Counted from the first letter of the stretch, positions 43,509 through 56,700 are shown. The stretch is DNA of 64,000 bases from Zygnema cylindricum (GCA_037447655.1 JBBHKE010002921.1:1-64000); one strand, 5' to 3'. Notes: generated by a model not told the origin, from the letters alone. Translations and numbers: made by a program.

Positions 43509-46237
43509 CTGGAATGTACTGACTGTACTCAACAGGTAAAAGGATACAAATCGGTGTTTATCCTTAGTTGTTTAATTATTCATAGGGTTTAACACTGTTA
43601 GAGATATTAGTAATTAAACACAAAGCACGAAAACAAAAAATAACTTTTCGGATTTAAAAAATAAAGAGAAAAAGTACGGAAAGGACATATTCATGTGGAG
43701 GGGGGTATTTTCCGGCTGCTTTAATCGGCTCAACGTTTTTATTTGGCAATGAGCTCCAAAATTTGGCAATTCCAGTTCCCTTTTTGAGACAGCCAAGAAA
43801 TAGTCCGCAAATTATCACGGGCAATTTCAGTGCACACTAATTCGTGTTTTTTTCGTAGTATACACGTGTAATTAAATAACAAGGTCGTTAGATTTCCCGC
43901 GGCTATTCCAATCATTGAGCGATTCATCGCGTTTTTCACGGGAGTGGTCCCAATGGAGCCAACCGTACGGGAATTAAACTTCTAAACAAACCATGTAGCA
44001 GCACGTGTCACCACTGTACTTGCCCACCCGTCAAGATTTTTCTAAGACGTACTCGTGCAGATTCTGTCTGGTCGTACTTTTTCACGGCCTAAGGGCGACA
44101 ACTTTTACAAATCTAAACTATGAGCTTTGAATTTTAAGACCTAAAGTTGTACTCAAAAGAGTCATAAACTCACAAGAAACTAAAGTCAAATGACAATTGT
44201 GAAGTTTGAACTCCAAGCTCTTGGAGTTTTTCTTTTTAAATTCCATGGTTATAAATAGATAACTCTAATAAAGTAAGATGGCAAAGGAACGATAGAGATA
44301 CGAAAAGGGAGGGACAATGGATTACACAAAACGAGGGAGGGAGGATGAAGGAGGTGGAGGATAAAATGGAATGAATGGAGGGAAGGAAGGAAGAAGGGAG
44401 GAAAGAGGGTGGAATGGATGGAATGGAAGAGGAGATGAAGAATGGAATAATGGAGGAATGAAGAAATAATGGATGAAAGGAGGTAGAAGGAAGGAAGAGT
44501 GGAATGGAATGGATGGAGGAAACGTATGGGATTGAGAGGCTGCAAAGCGAAAAAAAGGAAAAGGAAAAAGGATGGTGGAAATAAGACTGACAGGGGTGAA
44601 AATGGGAAGGAAAGTGTGGGTAGAGAGAAGAGAGGGGTGCAGGTGGATGAACAAAAAATGATGAAGGTGGTGGCACAAATAAGTGTGAGGGGAAAAAATT
44701 ACAAAGGTAGGGTGAGGAGAGGCAAGATGCATGGTTAAAAAAGAAAGATAAACAAATGAGGAGGAAGAGGAGGGGAATGGAATTTGGTTGGGGAGAGCAC
44801 AAATCACTAGTCGTCGACAACAGAAAGAGGATTTTTTCTTGGTAAAACAACGGGACTTAGTTGGTACTAATAATAGGTATCAATGATAAAGCCTCATTTT
44901 GCAATTTCAACAATAATAATATGGCTGAAAATCTAAACACAAGGAGACATGGATTCCTACTAACAAGTCATAATAAAAAAAAACACTTCATTGAAAGCAT
45001 GTCGACGACCGACCAAGTGGATATACTCAAAGTACTTAAATCCTATTGTGTACATTTATTACAAATATAATGATTAATAACAAATTGTTTGAGGGTTTAC
45101 TTTATTTTATATAACGATTATGAAATTGACAACAACATTTAAAAGGTACGAAGGTATATCAAGTTTTCGTAGGCATAAAAACAATCATTTTACGGTATAT
45201 TCAAATGGTATGGTTGTTTAAGGTCACAAGATTTCGATCGGACGGAAATAACTTAGCCTGTTGATGAACACGAATTTGAAATGACACTGTTTGGACACGA
45301 TCAACTTGGGTCATTAAGAGAGAACATCGAAACATGTTTCAATGTGCTACGTTGTCGCAATTGAGACAGTATGTAAAAACAAAAAAATACACAATTTTTA
45401 TAATGGGACACCTAACTTTAACGCCATGAAAACGTAGCACGAAAGCGTATGTTATGGTAAAGCTTTATGTTAAAGGTAAACACTATAACTCTATTTCTAC
45501 AATAATTAAATTATTGGAGCAAAATTCACAATCGTTTGTTGAGTCATTTGCACCATGCAACCTACAAAATAAATCAAAACGCTCTAGCTTTAATTGTTTT
45601 GGAGATTTAGCGATTAGTTAGCCATAATATAGCCACACTTTAAATCTTGTTCTAATCGTAAGAGTCTTGCTCGTGAAAAAAAACCACCCAAGTTAGAAGG
45701 CATTCCTTCCAAGACCCGTAAGCTACACGAACGTGTCTATAATCAAGATGCTCTCAATTTCATATTTGCAAGTCTTATAGGTTCACATTTGGTAACAATG
45801 ATTGTTTGTAACCATTGTTATCCCTTGGATAAAACAAGCCCTCGTGGAGTGTTAAATGGTGGTTCGTGTTTATTGAAAAGCGAGTTTTTAAACGAATTCA
45901 CAAGGTGTTAAAATGTGGAATGAGCTTATTATCAGTAAGTTAAATCGAAGTAGGGTGCCTTCTGTAGAGTTAAGCGTAGCTGATAAAACGAGGATAAGTT
46001 GCATAAGTGTTGTTGGATTGAACTAACCAGGTTTGTTTCCAATTGGAAGGTGGTAGGGCGTGCAAAATCTGCTAAATAAGCAGTGTCGTTTAAGCCATCG
46101 GTCGCGTCAAGCCGATACGCATCACGTTTCGAGCGATGCCACTCGATGCGTAATACTCAAAGATGGTCTCTAATGTTCGATGTGACTTCTATGGAAATCA
46201 CACTGTCCAACACTATTAGAGTTGAGACTCTAAATAG
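43509..46237. other. intergenic DNA with purine tract and weak transposase relic
   Basis: 44290-44780 is purine-rich with GGAATGGA/GGATGG-like pentamer runs on the plus strand; the long minus frames there are Ser/Pro/Phe repeats. At 45289-45366 a short plus frame reads FGHDQLGSLRENIETCFNVLRCRN, reminiscent of the SLRNxxExxFGxLK region near the end of PIF/Harbinger transposases, but too short to be sure. Nothing else is assignable. Confidence 0.35.
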
Positions 46238-46705
46238 TAGTGTTGTGTATCAGCCAAAAATATCGCGATAAAACCGATACCGATAGTTATCGGTTATTGA
46301 AAAGTGAGGGGTCCCAATTTATCGCTCCAATACCAACAAATTCATTATCGGCGATAAGCGGACAAGAATAAAATATGTAATATAATAGTTCTTTATAACA
46401 TACTGTATCATTTATTTTATTGGTATACAACGTGGTATGATGCGTATGACAATCTGTTCCGTACTCTGTATAAATGAAGAACGAAAGTTTAGTAAAATGG
46501 ATAAACCGTACATATGTACGGTATGGACTGTACAATTTCTGTTGATAGTTATCGAACTGGTGTTATAGCGATATAAAACTGATCTTATCGGTTTTTTATA
46601 GCGATAGCAATGGTATCGATATGTTGTGCCAATATATCGATTATCGGTAGGTAAAAAAGAGAGCTTTATAGGTTATCGACATATGGCTACCAATACACAA
46701 CACTA
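46238..46705. mobile_element. TAGTGTT-type MITE, second copy
   Basis: TAGTGTTGTGTAT at the left is matched by ATACACAACACTA at the right (13 bp). Flanking 8-mers are CTAAATAG and ATACATAG (6 of 8). The body is full of CGATA/TATCG palindromic motifs, as in 13734-14187. A lone end TAGTGTTGTGTATCGGG lies at 1772. Confidence 0.7.
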
Positions 46706-47032
46706 ATACATAGCAATGTTGTTTTTTTGACTTGCAATGAAAAAATATTGTTAATAACATTAATATAGTTAGTTGCCAACAATAACCGTTGCTGAATAGC
46801 GTTTAGTGTAGTCCAAATATAGTTTTAAAGCTAATAATTATTTATTTACACCAGTTCGGCGCCCCTAACTTGCGATCCTTACAAGAGAAATAGAGTCAAC
46901 AATACATTGTTTTACTGTACCATGATAAAGGCACGAAATTAGTCAATCACACTTGTTTAGGACGCATTTGAATAGCATAATGTACGGAATGTGCTCTTCG
47001 GTACGTTTTATCGACGTTGTTTTGTACAGTAA

Positions 47033-47826
47033 GGGTAACCTTCCATCAGGCGTTCCCAGTAATCGTACGAACACGTTTACTGGGAGTAAAATTTGTAGCA
47101 CCCTTCCATTAGGTCGTGCCAGTGAATGAGGTGTTAGATTGCGATTGGTACCACGTAGGACCTTTTGAGCCGCCCAGGAATAATCATCATTTGCAAAAGG
47201 ACAAAATCGCAGCTGCGTATGTGTACGGGCGGACGCCGATTAAAATATCTTGTAGCGTCACGCTAATGTACAATCTGAACGTTCTTACGGTTGTTGTGGT
47301 ATCAATGGCCACGAAAACCGTTGCAAAATTAAAGTTTGTACAAATGTCCAAGGATGTACCATTTGTACGTGAATCGCTGTATCGCACATTTATGAAAGAG
47401 ACGTCACAGGATGTATTACAACCAAGTTTTTTTTGTCGTCGACCATACAACCAAGATTTTTTTGTCGTCGAACAGGCTGGCTTTTATGTCACACGGTACA
47501 CTCCAATTGCCACATGTAAGTTTATTACTTCACGTCTGTCGTGGATCGACTCTGACTTTACAAGTGGACCAAAACACGCGTCCAGTAATCACAAACTCTC
47601 CTCCCGAGGACAGTTGGAGGAGACTAGCTACGTACTGGAAACAAGAAGCGTTTGCGTCGACAATTGAAAATCGGACGGTGGTAGTTCTCTCCAAGAAGTC
47701 TGGAGAATCTCAACGAATTTTTAGTAAACATCTTTTGAAAAAAAAAAAAAAAAAAAGTACGGCCTAGTACGGAAAGGTACTTTCTCCAGTAAACAACCCC
47801 ACTTTTCGCCTGATGGAAGGTTACCC
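47033..47826. mobile_element. PIF/Harbinger-like element with 20-bp TIRs and TAA duplication
   Basis: GGGTAACCTTCCATCAGGCG at 47033-47052 has an exact inverted copy at 47807-47826. TAA flanks both sides, the 3-bp target typical of PIF/Harbinger. A second, diverged CCCTTCCATTAGGTCG block lies just inside the left end. An open frame at 47116-47667 (183 codons, plus) is not recognisable as transposase, so the element is probably non-autonomous. Confidence 0.8.
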
Positions 47827-47829
47827 TAA

Positions 47830-48880
47830 GTACATAAAAAGTGTCAGATAATGGCGTCGACATGACAAAAGTGAGTGGTGTCGACACGACACTCAGATTT
47901 GATTCATAACAATAAAGGCTAGGTGAAATTGTACGGACTGTTCAGACGTGTTCGTCGACTATTTGAACACAAAATATAGCGGCTGCAGCTGAAGGAATGC
48001 ATCCGTAGTTCCGAACTGTGCTGCACTGCTGTGTATGTTAAATAGCAATATAGCATGACTACTTTGTAAAAGATTTTATTTCCAATAACGCGATGGTTGG
48101 CTTGGTTCACTAAACCCCGAATATCATTAATAAGGCTATTAGCCTATTACTGTGGTTTTACCACACTAGTAATTTGTCCACACTAGTAGAGGTATATGGA
48201 GTTGTAGACGCCTAGACGGTGAAACATTTAGCGTACTTTATTCTATTTGAGAATTTGCCCTAAAAAAAGGGGTACCCCAATTAGCGTCATGTACGCTAAT
48301 AGCGATTCACGGTGTACTGTACTGTAGCGCACTAAAGTGTACAACATAGGCGTCGATTTGTTAGTTACGACTTCCTGGTAGAAATATCGTACAGTACGGC
48401 ATGTCATTCGCATTCAAGACAGAGGTGCATTAGGGGTAGGTGTATGTAACTGGAATTTCAGCACATGGAAATGACAATCGGCGTGTGGCTCTCATAAACC
48501 ATTGTTTTCTCCAGCGCGGGTGCGATCTACGAAGCCGAGCTAACACAAAACCCTCCCCCCCCTCATATCCCCCTTTTCGTCACTTTCACGTGTTTCACCC
48601 AAGGGTACGACAAACGACTCTCTAAAAATGAGAGCGAGCGAGCATGGATCCGCGTGAACCACGTTTATTTTCCAGGTGAATTCCCATAGAGACACCTCTC
48701 TCAGGTAGTACCGTCCCCATTCGTTTCTACTCTCCTCCACATATGGCCAGTTATACCTATCCACTCGATTCCAAAATCGTGAGTTATAGCCGACGAGTAG
48801 AAACCTGTCCTTGCAGAACCACCGCTAAAACCCGTGTTAAGAACTCGTGGGCAATGCTCCTTCCTCCGTACAGTCTATAC
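47830..48880. other. intergenic DNA upstream of the bHLH gene
   Basis: No gene is seen. A TA-type MITE end (GTACGCTAATAGCGATTCACGGTGTA) lies at 48291-48316, its partner not found. The strings around 48120-48200 are repetitive ACCACACTAGT motifs. Confidence 0.45.
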
Positions 48881-48899
48881 CTTGTACGGAATTAACCTT

Positions 48900-49361
48900 C
48901 CCCAAGACTTCCTGCCGATAGTCTCCTTTTTTAAGCAATCTTCATCTGTTTCCGGCAAAGTGTCTTTTGTCCCTTCGTAAAATGCAGTAGAAGCTCCTCT
49001 CTGGAAAGGTGTGCACCTTTCTTTCTTCCCGTCTCCAAACTTCTTGTTGCTGAGAGATCCGTCAATTCCCAGTGAGACTTTTTTCTTGCCTATCTTTATC
49101 ATTTGGAGAGCTTCTCTGCGGCTGTTTTAAACTGACGGCGGAAACTTTACCGGCCGATATTTTGCCTCTGCTGGACCTTTCTTTTTAATCTTTTCCTCTT
49201 CAGAAACTCCTTTTGCCGCCATTTCAAACTCACGGCTAAAAGAAATTCCTTATCCTAACTCTTCTCGCCTTTTCCAGACTGACGGCTGAAACTTTCGCCG
49301 TCGGATATTTCCGTCTCTGCCGAACCAGATTCTCTGCAGAATTCCTCCGTCTGTTTCTGCA
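48900..49361 (+). other. probable 5' leader of the bHLH gene, with internal duplication
   Basis: Two related blocks, 49129-49185 and 49268-49328, both contain CTGACGGC, GAAACTTT, CCGAxAT and CTCTGC in the same order. The stretch is CT-rich and has the look of a long 5' UTR. No TATA box is evident. Confidence 0.4.
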
Positions 49362-51743
49362 ATGGACCAGAGCCAGCAGATGCTTCTCTTCCTGCCGCCA
49401 GCTTTTCAAAATCACTCCGTAGGCCAAGCAGGCTCCTCCTGTTCGCTTCCTCCTACAAACGAACAAGCTTTGAAGAAGGAAGACGGATTCATGCTAAGAC
49501 CTCCTTACCAACTCCATACACCCGGAGGATCTGAGCAGCAGCAGTCTCAGCAACAGTCTCAGCAGCAGCAGCAGCAGCTGCAGCAGCAGCAACAGCCAAT
49601 CACAAGCCTTCAAGCTCAGCAAATGTATCTGCAGCAACATCAGAACCTGCTGCTTCATCAACAGCATCAGCAGTATCAGCAGCATCACCTTCAACAGCAG
49701 CTACATCAGCAGAAAGAACAAGAACAAGAGCAAGAGAAAGAACAGCGTTTACAAAGAGACTCGGAGAAGCTGGATTCTGGCTCTCTTACTTTGAACCTAA
49801 TGCAATCTTGGTCCAATAAGAATGATATTACTGCTGCAGTTAACAAATTGCAGGAACCTAACAAGCAGCAACAGCAACAACAGCAACAACAGCAATTATT
49901 TGCCACGCCGTCATCTCAAATGACACAATCGACACGTTCTCCTCTCCTTTCTATGGTGACGTCACCTGCTGCTACTGCTGTCTGGTCGCCTGACCAAGAC
50001 CTTGCCAAGACGACGCCACTTGGTAGCAAATCGAGCGATCCTTTTAATTTAAAATCGCCAAGTGGAGCAGCAAAGGGAAAAGAGGAGGGAGGCCAGCATT
50101 TGTCGAGCGGTTCAGATGACGAGGATGATTTGGAGGATGAAAGCATGTCTCTTGGAGGAGAGGAAGGCAATTCTCGGAAACGCAAAGGCGGTCCAGGAAA
50201 GGGCAAGGGAAATGGCGGAGTCCTTCCTCATGCTATGTCACATTTAATGACAGAAAGAAGGAGGCGAGAACGATTGAATGCACAGTTTTTAGCCCTACGA
50301 GGTGTTGTACCGAATATCACAAAGGTAAAGATGCTTGTCAATGGGTTTCTTCTCTTAACTGCAAGCTTTTTGCGTTTTGCTTTTTCTTTTCCTTTTCTTT
50401 TATTGCAAAGCTCTGCGAACTTGACCTGTATCGGTCCTCTGTCTGTCAAAGTTTCATAAGTCACGTGCAGGTTCGATTTTTTTTTTGTGAAAGACTATCT
50501 TAGCTTAAGAACTGTGACAGATATTCTTTTGTGAAAAACCTTATGCTAGGCAAAGTAGCGATACTCAAAGCATAAAAATAACGACTATCAAACAAGTAAC
50601 AACTACTATCATAAAAATAACAACTTTCTTTGGTGTTTTGCAGATGAACAAGCTGTCGACCCTTGAAGATGCTATCAACTACATTAAAAGTCTCCAACAA
50701 AAAGTGTCAGTTTTGGAAAGAAAACTGAAAGGGTATGGATCTGGAGAGGTAGCTGCCCCTACTGATACTCCACAGGGATCCCTTTCGAATGTTTCTTCTC
50801 CAAGCACAATGGATACTTTGAGAAGACTGGGGTCAAGACAATCTTTACTTGGTCGACAGGCTGACCTGCTTTCTTCATCAGAAGTGGCCGAGAAGCTTCC
50901 TGTGGATGTGGAAGTCAAGGTATTGGATGGCGAACAGTTCATGGTGAATGTGAGGGGCAAGAGGAGACAAGGTCTTCTTGTGGAGCTCGGGGCAGCCATG
51001 GATTTGGCCTCTCTTGACGTACAACAGGCGTCCATTATGAGCACACCACACTCAATTAGCGTTGGGATGTTAACTACAAAGGTACAGAGATGAACTTTTT
51101 GGCAATAATGGTTGTGTCACATGCTTGGATTGACATACTTGAGATTTTGTCAGTTCTTTTTTACGAAGTGGAAGTTGTTTGTCACATTGTGACGTGTGTT
51201 TTACCTTTTTTTGTGTTTTTCTTTAATATGTGGTATTTGGTGAGGCTGTCTGTTGATCTAATTGACGGATGAGAAAAATGAGCGATGGCGATGATGATCT
51301 CAAGCTAAAAAGTAAGATAATAAAACAAGATCGATATGCTTAAGATATTGTTTAAATTTCGGCTGTTGTGTGTACAGCCAGTCATTAATGTCTGTTCGGT
51401 AAATTGTTGAGGGAAATCGAGTCTTTCACAGTGCTCTTCCTAAGCAACAGCCAGCTGTTGTATTTTACTTTAAAATGTGAAGCAAACATTGATCATATGT
51501 ATTGTTTTTGTTTTATTTTGGAGTGTTTTGAAGCAAACGTTGATCAGTTGTTACCGCCGTTACTTCTGAAGCAATGTTGATCATACGTATTGTTTTCATT
51601 TTGTTTTTGTGCAGATTGGTGAAGAAAGAAAAGGACAGGCGCCTAATCTTGAAGCCGGATTGAAGGAATTACTTTCAGTACAGAGACGTGCACTGGTCGC
51701 TTATGTTTCAAACCTGTGTGGAGAAAATACTTTCAGACAATGA
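49362..51743 (+). CDS. plant bHLH transcription factor with Gln-rich N-terminus and ACT-like C-terminus
   Basis: Three exons: 49362-50324, 50644-51081 and 51615-51743 (TGA), joined by GT-AG introns in phase 0, giving 509 residues. The ATG context is GCAATGGAC. Residues about 50-140 are Gln-rich (CAG/CAA runs), with a second Gln tract at about 170-180, suggesting an activation region. A Glu/Asp-rich stretch and a basic GKRKG-like region precede the bHLH. The basic region is SHLMTERRRRERLN, with the His-Glu-Arg spacing (H, +4 E, +8 R) of E-box/G-box binders. Helix 1 FLALRGVVPNITK is split from helix 2 MNKLSTLEDAINYIKSLQQ by intron 1, a position common in plant bHLH genes. The leucine-zipper-like KVSVLERKLK follows. 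Residues about 395-490 (PVDVEVKVLDGEQFMVNVRG) resemble the ACT-like dimerisation domain of plant group III bHLHs. I cannot name an orthologue. Confidence 0.85.
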
Positions 51744-53795
51744 GGTCTGCGTTCGTCAACTTCCAGTATTTCATGAATTGGAAGTTTAAGTTCTTGTAAT
51801 ATTGTTTTTGCAAATCTAGGGCACATGTTAATGTCCAGTAATCATATTGCAAATAGGGTGAGTTTGGAGGCTTATTGGAGGTGTGGAATGTCCAGCTATC
51901 GAGAGAGCATAAGGATAAAACTGAAATTTTTAGTGCTGTACATAGATGATATTTGTGCTTGTGAGGGCTCTGTCCTTCTTTTCCCCTTCATTCCCCCCCG
52001 ACTGTTTCTCTTATCTTTCCTATTTTTTCTTTACAAAAGAAAAAAAGAAAATGATCCTCCGTATTAGTGCTTATCTAAAACCTATGAGAGGCTTCTTCTG
52101 CTCGTTTTTGGAGTATTTCTTTTGTCTAGTCTGCCTTCCTCCCATCTTAGAGCAGGATATCAACCATGTACAGGGAATGGCATTCAGTTTTCAGTTTTCA
52201 GTTACATTCTTTTGTGACTGGGCAAATGCGGGTGTTCCGTTTAGTCCGTTTGTGAACTTGGTCATATGGAAGATTACCAAGTAAAATAGTGTTTCTTGGA
52301 AGATTATTTAAAGCGAAGGTATCTATTACTAAAAAATCACACTAAATTGTGTAGGGTGGGAGAGATAGAGGTAAAGGTAGAGCCACGGTGGTACAATGTA
52401 AAGCCGGTTATATTTCTGGTTCAACTTTTACCAGCTTTAAGACTTTTTCCTTTGCATTTTCTGCCTGCACACTCTTTTTATTTTATATGCTGAATGTCGG
52501 TTGTTAGTAGGTTCATAAAGGGAGCATCTCTTTTTATTAATGAATTTTGTCTGTGTATGAACTGTTGTGAAGTGAATGATGAATTATGTGTCTAAAAGAA
52601 AGGTGAAGGAGACGCGTATAATGAACCATGTGTGTGTCATAATTTTGTGTGTAATGAGCTATATGTGCAACGAACTGTGTGTGTACCGGACTGTGTGTAG
52701 TGAATAGTGTGATGGACTATGTGTGCAATGAACTGTGTGTGAAATGAACCATGTGTGTAATGATGTATATGCGTAATGAACTGTGTATGTAATGAACTAC
52801 GTGTGCAATGAACTATTGTGTGTAACGAGCTACTGTGAAGTGAATTTGTGGTTGTCGTGAGGCCATATCATTCCTGCATATTATTCCTCCAATTGAGAGG
52901 ATGCTGGGCTGTATATAATCTGACGAGACAATGTAGATGTTTCTTCTCCTACATAGTTTTTTTGCATGATGTATTATCTATTTTCTTAAGTTGAGTTTGT
53001 TTCTTACTTATGTTGGGTCAACTAGCGTCAGGTTTAGGTTTTCTTACAAGATGAGACGAAGAATAGTGTAAGAGTATAACCTTACTCTTTTGCGCCAAAG
53101 TATTTTCCCGTTTTCTTCCCATGACGGGTTTTCCATACTACAAATTCATGAGTAATATATTAATAGATCCACATTGGCTTTCTAGTGTTTATTTTTGACA
53201 GTTCACTTTATCTCACCATAATGCAAAGTCAAGTGAAGCATGGTCTCTCCTCTCTCTTTATTTGTAATACGGCAATTATTCACATGGCAGGCACTCCACC
53301 GATACATGACACTGCATTTCGAATATTCAACATGTGAACTTATGAAGGGAAAGTCATATCTCATAACACTAAGGATTTTAATTCCTATCCTTTCTGATCA
53401 AGATCTTGGCCAACCAACTAAGTACATGCGTTGTACTAAAAAATTGTTAAACCTCTACTTTGTTGCTCTGCTTTTTTTTTTCCCCATGTACTCAAATGGT
53501 TTACCAACGCGCTTTTAAAGTCTTTTCCGCTTATTTATAACGGAGGCTGCTCGATTTCAATTCTAAATAATTTAAAAGCTAAAAAGTGAAAACATACCAC
53601 AAGAACAAGATATAGCGTTTCCACTTATTTTCTCACATACGGAATTTTGAAACCTGAACTATGCTTCGTACAGCGTTCTGTACGATTCATACAATACGTG
53701 ATTAGAATACGAAAATATTTCAATACCATTGATTATTACCGTTGAAAGGCTTGAAACTCAGTCGAGTGACAATAGGTAAAAAAAAAGAACTCTTA
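51744..53795. other. 3' flank of the bHLH gene and intergenic region
   Basis: 51744-52550 is probably the 3' UTR and flank; 52556-52850 is a minisatellite listed separately. The remainder is AT-rich with only short unrecognised frames. The promoter of the Mini-RNase III gene should lie in 53500-53795, but no TATA element is clear. Confidence 0.45.
52556..52850. repeat. TG-rich minisatellite
   Basis: Degenerate units of about 16-18 bases with the core TGTGTGTAATGAACTAT repeat about fifteen times with substitutions (GTGCAATGAACTGTG, GTGTAACGAGCTACT). Confidence 0.8.
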
Positions 53796-56700
53796 ATGAA
53801 GATGGTCATGGGAGCCATGGGTACTTTTCCTCCCATTCCTCCTCTCCAAGAAACCGTACACTGCTTAAGATCCACACTATTATTTAGAGAACATTCCGTA
53901 CCACCTCCTACCTTTTCTCCAGCTTCTTCTGCTGAGTCCCATTTTACCGGTGTTGATTTTAGGGTTAGGGTTAGGGTTAGGGTTTTGAAATCATCTTCTG
54001 GTTCTTCGACAATCAACTTCTCTTCTCCTATTATTTTGTATCACAAGAAGCCAATTTATTCTCTCTCGGCTTGGCCTTGGAAAACGCCGGAATCCGAAAT
54101 CAGTACTTCTCAAACGAACTTAGAATCGGAAATCAGTGCGTCTCAAAGGAACTTAGAATCGGTACAAGGTTCGCAAAAAAAGGGAGAGGTAGAGGGTTTG
54201 GGGATTGGGTTTAGGTCGCAGAAAGAAAATGAAAACGGTCGGAAGAAAAATCAGTCGGAAGAAGGGAAGGAAAATTCGAATTTTCACCTTTCTGAAGCTC
54301 AAAAGTTGACGAATGAGGAAGGGGAGGACGACAGGGAAAGTACCTCGGAGGAATTGGAGGGTTCAAATGCAGGTGGGGATTTTTTTGTTTTGTACCATAA
54401 TTAATGTGGATTGGACCTTTTTTGTGTGGTTGTTTATTGTCTGTAATTAGTGTAGATTGTACCGTAGTGTGGCTTATATATATACACATACATAGTGAAG
54501 TTAAAAATTTGATGTTTTTTTTATTGTTGTTGTTTATGTTTCCAGAAATCCCGGCAATTTCCAAAATGCCTTTTTGGGCTCCTCTGCCTCGGGCTCGGGC
54601 CACGCATAATGCCGCCACTCTCGCCTATCTGGGGGACGGAATCTATGAGGTAGTAAAGATGTGTATACATGTTTATGTTCTTTTTTATATGAAAATGATT
54701 TGACTTCTTTTACGGTTTCGTGAGGTTGATTATCGGAGAGACGGAATATACGAGGTATTATGCATATATATATATGCATGTATGTGTGTATATATCTATG
54801 TATTATATGTGTGTTGTTTATTGTAGAAAATGTAACTTTCTTCTCTCAAATACCCAGCTTTGCAAAACCATAAATGAAATCATTTTCTACAATAAATAGC
54901 ACACTTGTGTAATATATATTTGTGTGTATGTATATGTATTCTTTATTGTCGAAAATGATTTTAACTTTCCTTACGGTTTTGTAAAGCTGATTATTTGAAA
55001 GAAGGAATTTATGAGTTTTTTTCCCGATTTAGGAGATGGATATCTCCTAAATATCCTGTTTCTTTCTGTCTGTAGATTTTGTCTTCTTGTCAATCCTTCC
55101 GTCCCACTTTTGTCCTTTTCTGCCTATTTTGTCTTTTTTTTGTTCATTAATGCAAGCTGTCCCTTTTCACATTTTTTTTTGTGAATTTCTGCCCTAATTT
55201 GTCGTTTTCTGAACATATCGTTCCGTTTGCGTCCTTGTTCTGTCTTTTTCCTGCGCCTATTTTGTCCTTTTTTGAGGATTTTGGCCTATTTTGTCCTTCT
55301 TCTGTTTGCTGATGCAGGTGTCCTTTTTGTGGGGATGATTTTTTTTGTCCTTTTGTGGGATTCTGCCGTGCCAGCTGTACGCCAGACGGCATTTTTTGTC
55401 TCCTCCTCAAAATTTGGACAAATACTGTTCGAGAGTCACAGCTGTCGTTTGTTGTGAGGCGCAGGTGTTTGGCTCTCTCTTTCTATCTTCCCCTGTCTCT
55501 CCCTCTCTCTCTCCCTCTCTCTCTCCCCCTTTCTCTCTCTCCCATTTCTCTCTCCCCCTTTCTCTCTCTCCCCTCTCTCACCCCACCCTCTCTCTCCTCT
55601 CTCTCCCTCTCAACCACAAAAGTGGCACAAAAGCAAAACTCAACTAAAATGATAGAAGAGAAGTCTCTTCAGAGGGCATGATCAACCATTGCAAAAAGCT
55701 TGTAATTTAGTTTCTTTTTGTATTTTGATGATGAAGAAGTATTATTACAATTATAATAATATTTAAATTATAATCAAAATATTAGAAGAGTATATAGGTT
55801 TCTTAAATATATATATATTTTTTCTGGACGCTCTTTATTTGTATATTTTATTTATATATTCGGTTTTTAGTTTTTATATATATTATTTTTTTATATACCA
55901 AAAAAAAAAAGAGTTATTTTCTTTTTTTCTATGTTTTTGACGGAGTTCTAAAGCTAAGGATAGATTTTTTTTATTTTAATTTTTATTTATCCACTCTTTT
56001 AAATTTACTTTTTAAGAAGCTTTACTCATTTTTTTTTGTCTTTTCTTTTCCCATTACTTTTCCCATCCCCTCCCCCCACTCCCCCTTCTTTTTTTGTTCT
56101 TTTTCCTTCCTTTTTACTTTCCTTTTTTTTATTTATTTTTTAACTTTTTCTTTTTCAGGATTGGCTTTTGCGTAAACTTCTCAAATCCGATTTTCTGACA
56201 GCCACAGAGAGGTACCCTCTCCCCTCTCCTCCCCCTCCCTCCCCCTCCCCTCACTCTTTCATCCCCCTCCCCCCACCCTCACCTCTCCCCCCCCCTCTCC
56301 CCCTTTCTCCCCCCCCTTCTCCTCCCTTTCCCCCCTTCCCCTCCCTTCCCCTCCCCTCCCTCCCCTCCCTCCCTCCCCCTCCCCCTCCCCTCCCTCCCCT
56401 TCTCCCCCCCCCACTTCTCGTTGTTCCCTCCCCCCCTGGCGCCTGTCCGAGCAGAGCCTCCCTCTCGGGAGAGCCTCTCTTCTCTCAAACTTTATGGTTC
56501 AGAATGGAGGGGGTGCCCGAGGGAGGGAGGGAGGGAGGGAGGAGAGGGAGGAGAGGCTTTCTGTGTCCGTCCCCTCCCCCTGCCCTCTTCCTTCCTTCCC
56601 CTCCTCGCCCTAGGGTCCCTCTCTAGGGCCCCTCCGTTCTCACAAGGGCTTGAGCTCCCTTCAGAGGGAGGAGAGGAGAGGAGAGGATAGTAGAGGAGGG

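Noticed and set aside
44236-44850. 204-codon minus frame rich in Ser, Phe, Pro, His
   Set aside because: It is the complement of a purine-rich GGAATGG tract without domain or splice evidence.
56168-56690. Proline-rich frame PPPSPSPHS and its Gly-rich reverse
   Set aside because: Low-complexity CCCTCC intron sequence; the real coding part is only 56159-56211.
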